Part shown: positions 19,286 to 28,544 of the stretch, in pieces
How positions within the stretch are numbered: position 1 is the first letter of the stretch
How the letters are laid out: the number at the start of each line of letters is the position of its first letter
Source of the DNA: Nitrosopumilaceae archaeon
GTDB lineage: Archaea > Thermoproteota > Nitrososphaeria > Nitrososphaerales > Nitrosopumilaceae
Reading direction: 5' to 3'
Assembly (NCBI GenBank): GCA_011523285.1
Contig: WTHC01000027.1
Coordinates: 1 to 39,955, forward strand
Length of the DNA: 39,955 bases
Notes under the pieces: generated by a model
Databases searched by the model: none
What the model saw: the letters and a program-made list of their open reading frames with translations, nothing else
What the model was told of the DNA's origin: nothing
Program-made: the position numbers and the translations under genes

Positions 19286-20551
19286 ATGCATTGGAGAGAA
19301 ACTCTTCCAGATTGGTACATAAAAAAATATGGTTTTCAACCATGTGTAAATATAGGTACCGCTGGACATGTGGATCATGGAAAAACTACATTAATCCAAT
19401 CTCTGACAGGGACATGGACTAGCGTACATAGTCAAGAACTAAAAAGAGGAATAACAATACGAGTTGGATATTCTGATGCCGCATTTTACAAATGCGCAAA
19501 CTGTAAACCTCCATTTTGTTACTCCACACATAATAAATGTCCAAATTGTAATGAAGTTACTGTTTTGTCTCGCGTTGTAAGTTTTGTGGACAGTCCTGGA
19601 CATGAGAGCTTGATGGCAAACATGCTTTCTGGATCTGCAATAATGGATGGAGCTATGTTGATAATCGCAGCAAATGAAAAAGTACCAAAACCTCAAACTA
19701 AAGAGCATTTACTAGCATTACAAACACTTGGAATAAAACAAATAGTGTTAGTTCAAAATAAAGTGGATTTAATCAATTATGAAGATGCAATAAAAAATTA
19801 TCATGACATAAAAAATTTTATCAAAAATACTGAGTTAGGTTCTTCTTGTCCAATAATACCTATTTCTGCACAATCTGGATTAAATGTAAATATTTTGATA
19901 TACTACATAGAATCCACAATCAAAACCCCCATTAGAAATGAATCACAAAGTTCGATAATGCATGTCATAAGATCTTTTGACGTGAATAAACCAGGAACAG
20001 AAATAGCTAATATGCGTGGAGGTATCATAGGCGGAAGCCTTACTAGAGGAATCTTAAAAATTGGTGATGAGATAGAAATTAAACCTGGAATTTTTAATGA
20101 AAAAAATAAATCATATGAAACAATACACACTAAAATAACATCATTACAAACCAGCGCAGGTAATGTTACAACAGCTAAACCGGGTGGATTGATAGCTATT
20201 GGGACAAAACTTGATCCATCATTAACACGGAGTGATTCTCTCATCGGATCTGTAATAGGACAACCTGAGACATTACCTGAAAGTACAATTACTGCCAAAA
20301 TCAATGTTAATCTATTTGATTCTGCAGTTGGAGATGCCGAAGATACAAAAATATCTCCAATCAAATCCGGTGAATATTTGAGATTAAATATAGGAACTGC
20401 ACCGATACTCTCTAAAGTATTACGATCTAAGAATAATACAATCGATATAGAATTTACAAGACCTGTATGTATATTCAATCAAAGTAATGTAGCAATCAGC
20501 AGAAAAATATCAGATCGATGGAGATTAATTGGGGCTGGTACTGTTGATTGA
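19286..20551 (+). CDS. Translation initiation factor aIF2 gamma subunit
   Basis: 421 aa; NIGTAGHVDHGKTTLIQSLTG, zinc knuckle CANCKPPFC...CPNC, VDSPGHE, VQNKVDL. Confidence 0.97.
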   Translation: MHWRETLPDWYIKKYGFQPCVNIGTAGHVDHGKTTLIQSLTGTWTSVHSQELKRGITIRVGYSDAAFYKCANCKPPFCYSTHNKCPNCNEVTVLSRVVSFVDSPGHESLMANMLSGSAIMDGAMLIIAANEKVPKPQTKEHLLALQTLGIKQIVLVQNKVDLINYEDAIKNYHDIKNFIKNTELGSSCPIIPISAQSGLNVNILIYYIESTIKTPIRNESQSSIMHVIRSFDVNKPGTEIANMRGGIIGGSLTRGILKIGDEIEIKPGIFNEKNKSYETIHTKITSLQTSAGNVTTAKPGGLIAIGTKLDPSLTRSDSLIGSVIGQPETLPESTITAKINVNLFDSAVGDAEDTKISPIKSGEYLRLNIGTAPILSKVLRSKNNTIDIEFTRPVCIFNQSNVAISRKISDRWRLIGAGTVD

Positions 20552-20918
20552 TGTTGTCTGTGATACAAGTTTTTTAATACAAATAGCCACTAAAAGAATA
20601 ACTAATATCCATAATCTAGACTTAGAAATAGGACCAATACAATTTATAGTTCCAAATGTAGTGATCGCTGAATTAAATAAACTTCGCAATAATGTAAAAA
20701 AACATAAAATGGCTATTAGTACATTGCATTTTGCTAAAACATTAAAACTTGTATATATGGCAGGAAAAGAAAACGATCTTGTTGACGATATAATATTCTC
20801 AAATATTAAATGTAATGGTGGAATAACAGCTACGTTAGATACTGAATTAAAAAAGAGAATAAAAAAAATAGGTGGTACAATAATGTCTCTATCAAATAAT
20901 AAAATCATACTAGAATAG
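20529..20918 (+). CDS. PIN-domain protein (Fcf1/Utp24-like)
   Basis: 129 aa; VVCDTSFLIQIA, VPNVVIAELNKL, GGITATLDTELKKRIKKIGGTIMSL; overlaps the aIF2-gamma end by 23 bp. Confidence 0.85.
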   Translation: MGLVLLIDVVCDTSFLIQIATKRITNIHNLDLEIGPIQFIVPNVVIAELNKLRNNVKKHKMAISTLHFAKTLKLVYMAGKENDLVDDIIFSNIKCNGGITATLDTELKKRIKKIGGTIMSLSNNKIILE

Positions 20919-20953
20919 CAAAATTTAATTTTAGTTATGATGCACTTTGATTT

Positions 20954-21610
20954 ATGTTTAAATTTAATAATGTTGAAATAAATTGGTATGGCCATGACAC
21001 CTTCACTATATCTAACGACAAAACAATTTGTATAGACCCATATAAATTAAAAAAACCTATACATGCTGACATAATTTTAATTTCTCATAATCATTTTGAT
21101 CATCTTAGTATTGATGATTTGAAAATCGTTGCCAATGATAATTCTATAATAATCTCATCTATGGAATGTATAGATCAAATATCTGACATCAAGCATAAAA
21201 AAATAATCTGTTTGATGCCAAACGACGAAACTATTGTTTATGGTATTAAAATAAAAGCAATACCAGCTTATAATATTAATAAAATAAACCCAGATACTAA
21301 AAAACCATTTCACCCTAAAAATGATAATAAAATAGGATTTATAATAAATATAAAAGATGTGTCTATATATCATATTGGGGATTCTGATGTCATACCAGAA
21401 ATGAACTCTGTTAAAACTGATATATTATTAGTTCCTGTAAGCGGTACTTACGTTATGAATGTACAAGAAGCTGTATTGGCAATTGATAAAATAAGACCAA
21501 AAATAGCAATTCCTATGCATTACGGCACAATAGTTGGAACAATATCTGATGCATATGATCTTAAAAAAACAGTTAAAACATGCGATGTTAAAATTTTAAC
21601 TAAAGCATAA
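20954..21610 (+). CDS. Metallo-beta-lactamase fold hydrolase (UPF0173-like)
   Basis: 218 aa; WYGHDTFTI, ISHNHFDHLSIDDL, YHIGDSDVIPEM, AIPMHYGTIVGT. Confidence 0.87.
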   Translation: MFKFNNVEINWYGHDTFTISNDKTICIDPYKLKKPIHADIILISHNHFDHLSIDDLKIVANDNSIIISSMECIDQISDIKHKKIICLMPNDETIVYGIKIKAIPAYNINKINPDTKKPFHPKNDNKIGFIINIKDVSIYHIGDSDVIPEMNSVKTDILLVPVSGTYVMNVQEAVLAIDKIRPKIAIPMHYGTIVGTISDAYDLKKTVKTCDVKILTKA

Positions 21611-21615
21611 TTGAA

Positions 21616-21771
21616 TTAAACATACTTGTCTTGAGTTCGTTTTTTTAAATACTTATCATCCAAAGAGAATTTTGCAGGGTGAGCTGAAATTGATTTTACA
21701 TTGCAATTCTGGCAACAACTTTTCATGGTATATATATTACAATTGATGCATTTTCTAAGTTGTTTACGCAA
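21616..21771 (-). CDS. nop10: Ribosome biogenesis protein Nop10, absent from the ORF track
   Basis: 51 aa from TTG at 21771 directly after the aIF2-alpha stop: MRKQLRKCINCNIYTMKSCCQNCNVKSISAHPAKFSLDDKYLKKRTQDKYV; two CxxC pairs and the AHPAKFS...DKY Nop10 signature. Confidence 0.92.
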   Translation of the reverse strand: MRKQLRKCINCNIYTMKSCCQNCNVKSISAHPAKFSLDDKYLKKRTQDKYV

Positions 21772-22569
21772 TTATGCTTCCCTTGTTTTTTTAGAATACT
21801 CTCGTGTGAAATTAAAACGGCCTTTTTTTTCTACTTGTTTTTTAATATCAGCTAGTATTGGCTTAAGTGTTTTTTCAGCAGTTTTAAAATCTGATTTGAT
21901 TATACTTAATCTGTATTTTGGAGCCCCAATATAAGTAATTTTTATACTGCCGTTATTGTTCTTAATTGTTGTAGATAAAATCTTTTTGATTATATCTACA
22001 CCATTATACATTTTATTCGAAATTTCCAATATACCTCTAATTTCTACTACGGGCAATTTTATCTTGGCACACGTTTCTTTTATTATTTCTAGTACGCTGT
22101 CTTCAAGATTCAAATCTGAAATAACTTTTATTCCTTTGGCAGCTACATCTATAAAAGCATCATATGCAGAATCATATTTTGAATATAGACTTTCTTCAAA
22201 TTTCTCAAGATCTGCATTAGACATTTGTGTTTTTTCTTGTATTGTTTGAATTATTTTTTTGCCTTTTTCATATTTTTTTGCATGTATTAATTTTTTTTTC
22301 TTTTGATCATTTGATACTTGTTTTAGAGATAAATCTATGTCTTTACTTTCTTCATTTACATGCTTTACCACAAGTACTTTTTTCTCACCTATTTTTACAT
22401 ATTTGTTAACAGATCTTATCCATCCTGGAGCTATTTCAGATATGTGTAAAAAACCTTGTATATTATTATATTCATCAATACTGACATATGCTCCATGATC
22501 ATTAATTTTAATGATTGTGGCAATTACTATTTCGCCTTTTTCTGGTAATTCTGTAACCTCGATAGACAT
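21772..22569 (-). CDS. Translation initiation factor aIF2 alpha subunit
   Basis: 265 aa; S1 domain PEKGEIVIATIIKINDHGAYVSIDEYNNIQGFLHISEIAPGWIRSVNKYVKIGEKKVLVV. Confidence 0.95.
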   Translation of the reverse strand: MSIEVTELPEKGEIVIATIIKINDHGAYVSIDEYNNIQGFLHISEIAPGWIRSVNKYVKIGEKKVLVVKHVNEESKDIDLSLKQVSNDQKKKKLIHAKKYEKGKKIIQTIQEKTQMSNADLEKFEESLYSKYDSAYDAFIDVAAKGIKVISDLNLEDSVLEIIKETCAKIKLPVVEIRGILEISNKMYNGVDIIKKILSTTIKNNNGSIKITYIGAPKYRLSIIKSDFKTAEKTLKPILADIKKQVEKKGRFNFTREYSKKTREA

Positions 22570-22604
22570 AACACTACTCTTGAATGTGGTTTAATTATAG
22601 ACGA

Positions 22605-23135
22605 TTAAAAATCTATTCCTTTTTTTGCCTTAATTCCAAATTTGAATGGATGTTTTATTTCTTTCATTTCTGTTACTATGTCTGCTAAATCAATAATTTT
22701 ATTTTTAACATAATTGCCAGTAAGTACTAGATTTTGTTCATATGGTTTTGAGTTTATTATTTTGATCAAATCATCTAATTTGATTAACTTCATATTTATT
22801 GCATAATTTATTTCGTCCAAAATCACAGTATTGTATTTATTTGATTGGATTTTTTTTTTACATATCTCGATAGCATGTTGTGCAATTTTTTTGTGTTCTA
22901 TCAAAGGCGTACTGTCGTCAATAATTCCAACAAAGCCTTTTCCAGCAGCAACTAACTCAAATTCAGGTTTTAGAATATTTGCTGAATACATTTCTCCATA
23001 ATGCCAAGATCCTTTGATGAATTGTATCATACATACTTTTTGTTTATACCCTATAGCTCGCAATACGAGACCTAATGCAGCAGTTGTTTTACCTTTTCCA
23101 TTTCCTGTGTAAACTATTATCAATCCTTTTTCCAT
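22605..23135 (-). CDS. cobO: Cob(I)alamin adenosyltransferase (CobA/CobO/BtuR type)
   Basis: 176 aa; IVYTGNGKGKTTAALGLVLRAIGY, MIQFIKGSWHYGE, VILDEINYA, LVLTG. Confidence 0.92.
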   Translation of the reverse strand: MEKGLIIVYTGNGKGKTTAALGLVLRAIGYKQKVCMIQFIKGSWHYGEMYSANILKPEFELVAAGKGFVGIIDDSTPLIEHKKIAQHAIEICKKKIQSNKYNTVILDEINYAINMKLIKLDDLIKIINSKPYEQNLVLTGNYVKNKIIDLADIVTEMKEIKHPFKFGIKAKKGIDF

Positions 23136-23193
23136 GGTTTTATGTATAATTATAATTAATATTTATTAAATTATTTAGTAATATTATAATAAC

Positions 23194-24549
23194 TTGAAAA
23201 TTCCTCGTATTTTAATTGCTGGTACTAAAAGTGATATCGGTAAAACATCTATTACATTGGGAATTATTTTCGGTATATTAAAAAAAGGATATTCTGTGCA
23301 ACCATTTAAAGTAGGACCAGATTACATTGACCCTAGTTATCTTACTGAAATATCTAATAATCAAGCTAGGAATTTGGATGTATGGCTGATGGAGAAAAAT
23401 GGTATATTAAATAGTTTCATAAATAATTCCTCGTCTAATATCTCAGTTATTGAAGGTGTTATGGGATTTTATGACGGAGCATATGGTGATTCTGATTTTG
23501 CTAGTACATATCATGTCTCTGCTTTATTAAAAACTCCAGTAATATTGATTTTGGACGCAAGTAAAATTGCACGCTCTATAGCTGCGATAGCTCTTGGATA
23601 TACTAAACTTAAGAAAAATTCAAATATTGTGGGATTTATATTAAACAAAATTCATAGTAAAAAACACGAAGATATTTGTAAACAAGCCTTGGAAAATTTA
23701 AATTTACCAATTTTAGGTTCGATCTATTACGATAATGATTTATCATTAGATTCACGTTATTTGGGATTATTACCAGTATCTGAAAAATCAGTATCTGTTG
23801 ATAAAATTAAAAAAACCGCTGATCGAATTTCAAACTTTCTTAATATAGACAAAATAATTGATATTGCATCAAACTCTACAAATTTGGAAATAAAATCACA
23901 TTATACAAAAAATAAAATTAATAATGTTAAAATAGCTGTCGCATTAGACCAATCATTCAATTTTTATTATAGAGATAACTTAGATTTATTAGAAAGATCT
24001 GGCGCTGAGATCAAATACTTTAGCCCTCTTTATGATTCAAAACTACCTAGCTGTGACGGTATATATATTGGAGGTGGATTCCCAGAGATTTTTAGCGATA
24101 CTTTGGAAAGAAATACATCTATGAGAAGAGACATCAAAAAACTTGCAGAAAATGGCATCCCAATTTATGCTGAATGTGGTGGACTTATGTACTTAGCACA
24201 ATCAATTTCTTATACAAATACGAAACATTCTATGGTTGGCGTATTTGATGCTGATGTCAAAATGACAAATAAATTGAAATTGAATTACACTAAAGGTATT
24301 ATAAACTCATCCTGTTTATTATCTAGTGAAGAAACTAAAATTAATGGACATGAATTTCATTATTCTGAAATTAATAATATAGGGCAAGATTATAAATTTG
24401 CTTATGAATTGTCAGTTGGATTGGGCATGAAAAATAAAAAAGATGGTTTACTTTCTTATAATACATTAGCTTCTTACATGCATACTTATTTTAACAAATA
24501 TCAAACACAAAATATAACATATGAATGTCTAAAATATTCTAAAAAATAA
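23194..24549 (+). CDS. cbiA: Cobyrinic acid a,c-diamide synthase
   Basis: 451 aa; ILIAGTKSDIGKTSITLGI, FKVGPDYIDPSYL, IEGVMGFYDGA, GGGFPEIF, YAECGGLMYLA, SYMHTYF; TTG start. Confidence 0.95.
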   Translation: MKIPRILIAGTKSDIGKTSITLGIIFGILKKGYSVQPFKVGPDYIDPSYLTEISNNQARNLDVWLMEKNGILNSFINNSSSNISVIEGVMGFYDGAYGDSDFASTYHVSALLKTPVILILDASKIARSIAAIALGYTKLKKNSNIVGFILNKIHSKKHEDICKQALENLNLPILGSIYYDNDLSLDSRYLGLLPVSEKSVSVDKIKKTADRISNFLNIDKIIDIASNSTNLEIKSHYTKNKINNVKIAVALDQSFNFYYRDNLDLLERSGAEIKYFSPLYDSKLPSCDGIYIGGGFPEIFSDTLERNTSMRRDIKKLAENGIPIYAECGGLMYLAQSISYTNTKHSMVGVFDADVKMTNKLKLNYTKGIINSSCLLSSEETKINGHEFHYSEINNIGQDYKFAYELSVGLGMKNKKDGLLSYNTLASYMHTYFNKYQTQNITYECLKYSKK

Positions 24550-25185
24550 CTAATTACGTATTAATTTAAATAGAGCATTTATTATTGCAGCTGCACAAGC
24601 ACTGCCTCCTTTTCTACCAACATTTGTTATAAATGGAATTGTATAATTTTTTATTAATTGTTCCTTAGATTCTGATGCTGATATAAACCCAACAGGAATA
24701 CCAATTATCAATGACGGTGTAATTATTTGTTCATCACACATTTTAATTACTTCTAGTAATGCAGTAGGAGCATTACCAATTGCAATTATGTTTCCGTTCA
24801 TGTAATCTGTAGCTTCTCTCATAGCTACTTGGGAGATAGTTTTGTTGTGTTGTCTTGCTTTATTTTTTACTATTTCATTAGAAATATTACAAATTACATC
24901 AATTTTAAAATCATGTAAATTTTTTTTATGTAAACCGCCAATTACACCATTTACATCTACTATTAGTTTACAACCATTTTTTAATGCATTTATACCATTA
25001 ATTATTGCTCTTTCATGGAATATCATTTTATTCTTGCGCGCAAAATCAAAATCTGCGGTTGTATGTATAACTCGTTTCACTACAGTCCATTCAGATCTAT
25101 TATAACCATGTTCGCCAATTTCATTATCTATTATTTCCATACTCTTGTCTTCTATACTTTTTCCTATGTCAGTTTGCATTTTCAA
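24550..25185 (-). CDS. cbiC: Precorrin-8X / cobalt-precorrin-8 methylmutase
   Basis: 211 aa; VKRVIHTTADFDFA, DVNGVIGGLH, AIGNAPTALLEV, IIGIPVGFISASESKEQL, GRKGGSACAAAIINAL. Confidence 0.95.
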   Translation of the reverse strand: MKMQTDIGKSIEDKSMEIIDNEIGEHGYNRSEWTVVKRVIHTTADFDFARKNKMIFHERAIINGINALKNGCKLIVDVNGVIGGLHKKNLHDFKIDVICNISNEIVKNKARQHNKTISQVAMREATDYMNGNIIAIGNAPTALLEVIKMCDEQIITPSLIIGIPVGFISASESKEQLIKNYTIPFITNVGRKGGSACAAAIINALFKLIRN

Positions 25186-25921
25186 CCTCTTTACATCTAG
25201 TGATTATTAAATCCATCAATTTTTCATCTTTGCCTATATATTCTGTAAAAACAAATTTTGTAAATTTATGTCTATTAAGAGCAGGTATTAGTTCTTCATA
25301 TATATCATACTTCATATGTGCACCATTGTGTAAAAAATAAAAAACAATTATTAAAATATCTGGTTTAGTGGCTATGCATTTACGTATTCCATCATTAATG
25401 TTTGGGCTTTCTATCTCTAAAAAGCAGTATTTCACATTTCGGTATTTTGGTTTTAATTTATTGACCACATACATAATAGATAAATGAGAGTTTGGATCCT
25501 TACTGCCATGACATATAATTAAAACATCTATATTTTGTTCTTGAGTTTTGATTTTGTTTTTTAGTATGGCGTCATTTATTCTATTTTCAACAGATTTAGT
25601 AATCAATTCATGCATTAACATAGGTTTTGTGACGACTAATTTTATATCTGATTGATTATGAAATTTCATAACTCTGTTTACTGCTAATTTTACTTTTTTA
25701 CCAGAATATAAAAAATATGGTATTACTATTAATTTATCTATATTGAATTTGAAACATTCCGTCATCATTTTATTTATGCTTGGTTCTGAGACCTCTAAAA
25801 AACAATATTTGGAAAAAACGTATTTTTTTTGTTGTTTTATTTTATAACATATTTTATTCAATTCTTCTTTAACTTCAATATCTTTACTACCTCGATCTAC
25901 TATTAATACACCTATATTCAA
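25169..25921 (-). CDS. cbiX: Two-domain sirohydrochlorin cobaltochelatase CbiX-like
   Basis: 250 aa; internal duplication (LIVDRGSKD...CFLEVSEPSINKMMTEC / LIICHGSKD...CFLEIESPNINDGIRKC). Confidence 0.85.
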   Translation of the reverse strand: MNIGVLIVDRGSKDIEVKEELNKICYKIKQQKKYVFSKYCFLEVSEPSINKMMTECFKFNIDKLIVIPYFLYSGKKVKLAVNRVMKFHNQSDIKLVVTKPMLMHELITKSVENRINDAILKNKIKTQEQNIDVLIICHGSKDPNSHLSIMYVVNKLKPKYRNVKYCFLEIESPNINDGIRKCIATKPDILIIVFYFLHNGAHMKYDIYEELIPALNRHKFTKFVFTEYIGKDEKLMDLIITRCKEVENAN

Positions 25922-26976
25922 TTTTTAATCCTAGCTATTGATAAAGTTAGATCTGGTGGAAATTTTTGTTTTTCTACTATTAATTCTCCATGTGAACTTA
26001 ATATTGCAGAGGCTTCTGAAACGCTATATGTTTTTTCAAATTTATTTACAGCTTTTGATGGATTTGGAACATTGATTTTAGCTAATTCATTCCGATCAAA
26101 ATACTCTATTTGTGTTTTCATTTCTTTGCTTAGGTGAATTAAGCTCTTGACATTAAATGGTTTATTTATTGTAGCAAATTTTGCGATTGATTTTTCACAT
26201 AATTCGAATTTTTTTAAACATTTTTTTAGGTTTTTGTTTATGGTATCTTTAGTGGTATTTTGATGTAAGCCTATGCCTATAACTAAACTGCGTGGTCTAT
26301 ATATAACAGAATTATCTAAGATATATTCATCTTTTATAATTTTATCTGAAATAATCATAAAAGCTTTGCTGTCTGATTTTTTTAATGCTGTTATCGTAGG
26401 ATAACACATTACGTTTTTTGGAAGTTTTCTACTCCACCAGTTTCTCTCTCCGGCATCTTGATATAATCCTATTTTCTCTTCATTTATCATAAATGCACTC
26501 ACTGTAGTTATAGATAATCTAGATTCTACAAACCAATTGAATTCTTTACCTAAAATATCTATAGGTATTGTGTTATTTACTTCAGACGCTGTTGTAATCA
26601 CTGGAATAGAATTTAATTTATTCGCAAGTTGGTTGGTGATCTCATTTGCACCACCTATATGTCCTGATAGCACACTAATTACAAATTTAGCTTTATCATC
26701 TATTGATATTATAGCAGGATCTGTCTTTTTATTTTTAATATATGGTGTTATTAATCTTATTACTGCACCTAAAGAAAACAAACAAATTACAACATCATTT
26801 GTATTGAATAATTCTTTTATTTGATCTTGAGTAGATTTAGAATACCAAATTATTTGTTTGTCTCCATTTGAAAATTTTCTTGGCACATAAATTTTACATG
26901 ATCTGAATATTCTTAAAATCTTCTTACTAATATTAATACCATTTTTTGTTATTGCGATCACAGATATTTTTTTCAA
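25918..26976 (-). CDS. cbiG: Cobalt-precorrin 5A hydrolase CbiG
   Basis: 352 aa; VLSGHIGGANEITNQLANKLNSIPVITTASEVNNTIPIDILGKEFNW, C-terminal VIGIGLHQNTTKDTI and SVSEASAILSSHGELIVEKQK. Confidence 0.92.
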   Translation of the reverse strand: MKKISVIAITKNGINISKKILRIFRSCKIYVPRKFSNGDKQIIWYSKSTQDQIKELFNTNDVVICLFSLGAVIRLITPYIKNKKTDPAIISIDDKAKFVISVLSGHIGGANEITNQLANKLNSIPVITTASEVNNTIPIDILGKEFNWFVESRLSITTVSAFMINEEKIGLYQDAGERNWWSRKLPKNVMCYPTITALKKSDSKAFMIISDKIIKDEYILDNSVIYRPRSLVIGIGLHQNTTKDTINKNLKKCLKKFELCEKSIAKFATINKPFNVKSLIHLSKEMKTQIEYFDRNELAKINVPNPSKAVNKFEKTYSVSEASAILSSHGELIVEKQKFPPDLTLSIARIKN

Positions 26977-27005
26977 TGATGTATTATAATATTAAATTTA
27001 TTTTA

Positions 27006-28082
27006 TTAAGGGTATCTTCCTATAATTTTACCATCAAAATCAAATAAAATAATATCTAACAAAACTTTGCCCTCAGAATGCTTGCTCATTTGTTTATATA
27101 CTTCTGTACATAATTCATTAAAAAAACAACAACTTAATTTTTTTGTTTTAACTATATCGTAAACATGTCTTGCTGTATTGGCATTTTTAATTGATTTCAA
27201 TATGTTTTCATCTGCATCACATCTTTTAGCTAATTTGGAGAGAAAATCTACATCTACTTTAGATCCTTTTACATGTGTTTGTTTTATGCCTTTTGCTATC
27301 TTTGCAAATTTACCAATTAAACCTGCAATATGAGTAAATCCAATTTTTTTTTGAGCACATTGTGATATTGCATAACCTGCAAAATCTCCTATTTGAATAA
27401 AACACTGCGGGTCTGATTTTATTATACTCTTCATAAATTTTTCGCTTCTGCTACCTATTGATAATATGATTTTTTTACTATGTGTTGCTATACATACATC
27501 TAAACTCTGTCTTATTGACGCTGCAAAAGATGCAGTTGAATATGGAGTTACTATCCCACTAGTACCTAGAATAGATATGCCATTTATTATACCTAATCTA
27601 GGATTATCTGTATGGATAGCTATTTTATCGCCATTCATTACAGATATTATTATCTTCACACCATTATTTTTTAGTATCTCTGTAAATGTTTCTCTAATGT
27701 TCTCAATTATCATTTTTTTTGGTGTAGGATTAATAGCAGGTTTTCCAATTTCTAAACCTAGTCCCGGCTTAGTAACTATTCCCACACCTTTACCACCATA
27801 AATCTCAATTTCATTAACTTGTCTCGTTAAATATACATCCGCAATAATTTCGGCGCCATGAGTTACATCTGGATCGTCTCCCCCATCTTTTATCACAGAA
27901 CATCTAGAATGATTTTTTTGTAGTACACATGTATGTATTTTGATTTTCATTATGTTTTTATTTGGTAATTTAATACCAATTGATTTAATTTTACATTGAT
28001 CAACAATAGATGATAAAGCCGCTTTAGAAGAAGCAGCAGCACAAGTGCCAGTAGTAAAACCCGTTCTAAGCTTTTTCATCAT
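27006..28082 (-). CDS. cbiD: Cobalt-precorrin-5B (C1)-methyltransferase CbiD
   Basis: 358 aa; LRTGFTTGTCAAASSKAAL, SVIKDGGDDPDVTHGAEI, GLEIGKPAINPTPKKMI, GTSGIVTPYSTASFAASIRQSLDV. Confidence 0.96.
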   Translation of the reverse strand: MMKKLRTGFTTGTCAAASSKAALSSIVDQCKIKSIGIKLPNKNIMKIKIHTCVLQKNHSRCSVIKDGGDDPDVTHGAEIIADVYLTRQVNEIEIYGGKGVGIVTKPGLGLEIGKPAINPTPKKMIIENIRETFTEILKNNGVKIIISVMNGDKIAIHTDNPRLGIINGISILGTSGIVTPYSTASFAASIRQSLDVCIATHSKKIILSIGSRSEKFMKSIIKSDPQCFIQIGDFAGYAISQCAQKKIGFTHIAGLIGKFAKIAKGIKQTHVKGSKVDVDFLSKLAKRCDADENILKSIKNANTARHVYDIVKTKKLSCCFFNELCTEVYKQMSKHSEGKVLLDIILFDFDGKIIGRYP

Positions 28083-28103
28083 GCATTTGTTTACAATGTT
28101 TAT

Positions 28104-28505
28104 TTATTTGACAATTTCTGAAATAATTATCCAAATTGCTATTGCTGATAAACCGCCATAAAGTAACAAATGTGTTATTTTATGAGAATGATTTTCATTT
28201 ATATTAGCTCTGTTATTGACATCATTAACATTATGATTATCATCCATTCTAAATTCTGTTTTTGTGTGATTTGTCTTATTGACATAATATCTGCTTTTTG
28301 TTGAATTGATTTTTTGTTGCATATTATCTTTATGCGTTTTTAATATGTTGTACGCTTCTGCTATTTGTTTAAATTTTTCATCCATATCATTTTTATTTCT
28401 GTCTGGATGATATTTCAAAGATAAATTTCTATACGCTGATTTTATTTCTTCTACAGTTGCGTTTGTATTCAATTCTAATATTTCATAACATCTAGTTAAT
28501 TCCAA
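28104..28505 (-). CDS. J-domain (DnaJ-like) protein with C-terminal transmembrane anchor
   Basis: 133 aa; [34 protein letters not shown]...[11 protein letters not shown] with HPD motif; C-terminal [20 protein letters not shown]. Confidence 0.88.
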   Translation of the reverse strand: MELTRCYEILELNTNATVEEIKSAYRNLSLKYHPDRNKNDMDEKFKQIAEAYNILKTHKDNMQQKINSTKSRYYVNKTNHTKTEFRMDDNHNVNDVNNRANINENHSHKITHLLLYGGLSAIAIWIIISEIVK

Positions 28506-28544
28506 TAATTGTTTTATAGTTAGTTTAAAATTAAATGTATATTA

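Noticed and set aside
19903-20478. 191-aa antisense ORF over aIF2-gamma
   Set aside because: Shadow ORF; the plus strand encodes unmistakable aIF2-gamma.
20525-20995. 156-aa minus-strand ORF over the PIN gene
   Set aside because: Shadow ORF; the PIN motifs on the plus strand are convincing.
21701-22409. Plus-strand ORFs (77, 97, 60 aa) over aIF2-alpha/nop10
   Set aside because: Antisense shadows of two well-supported minus-strand genes.
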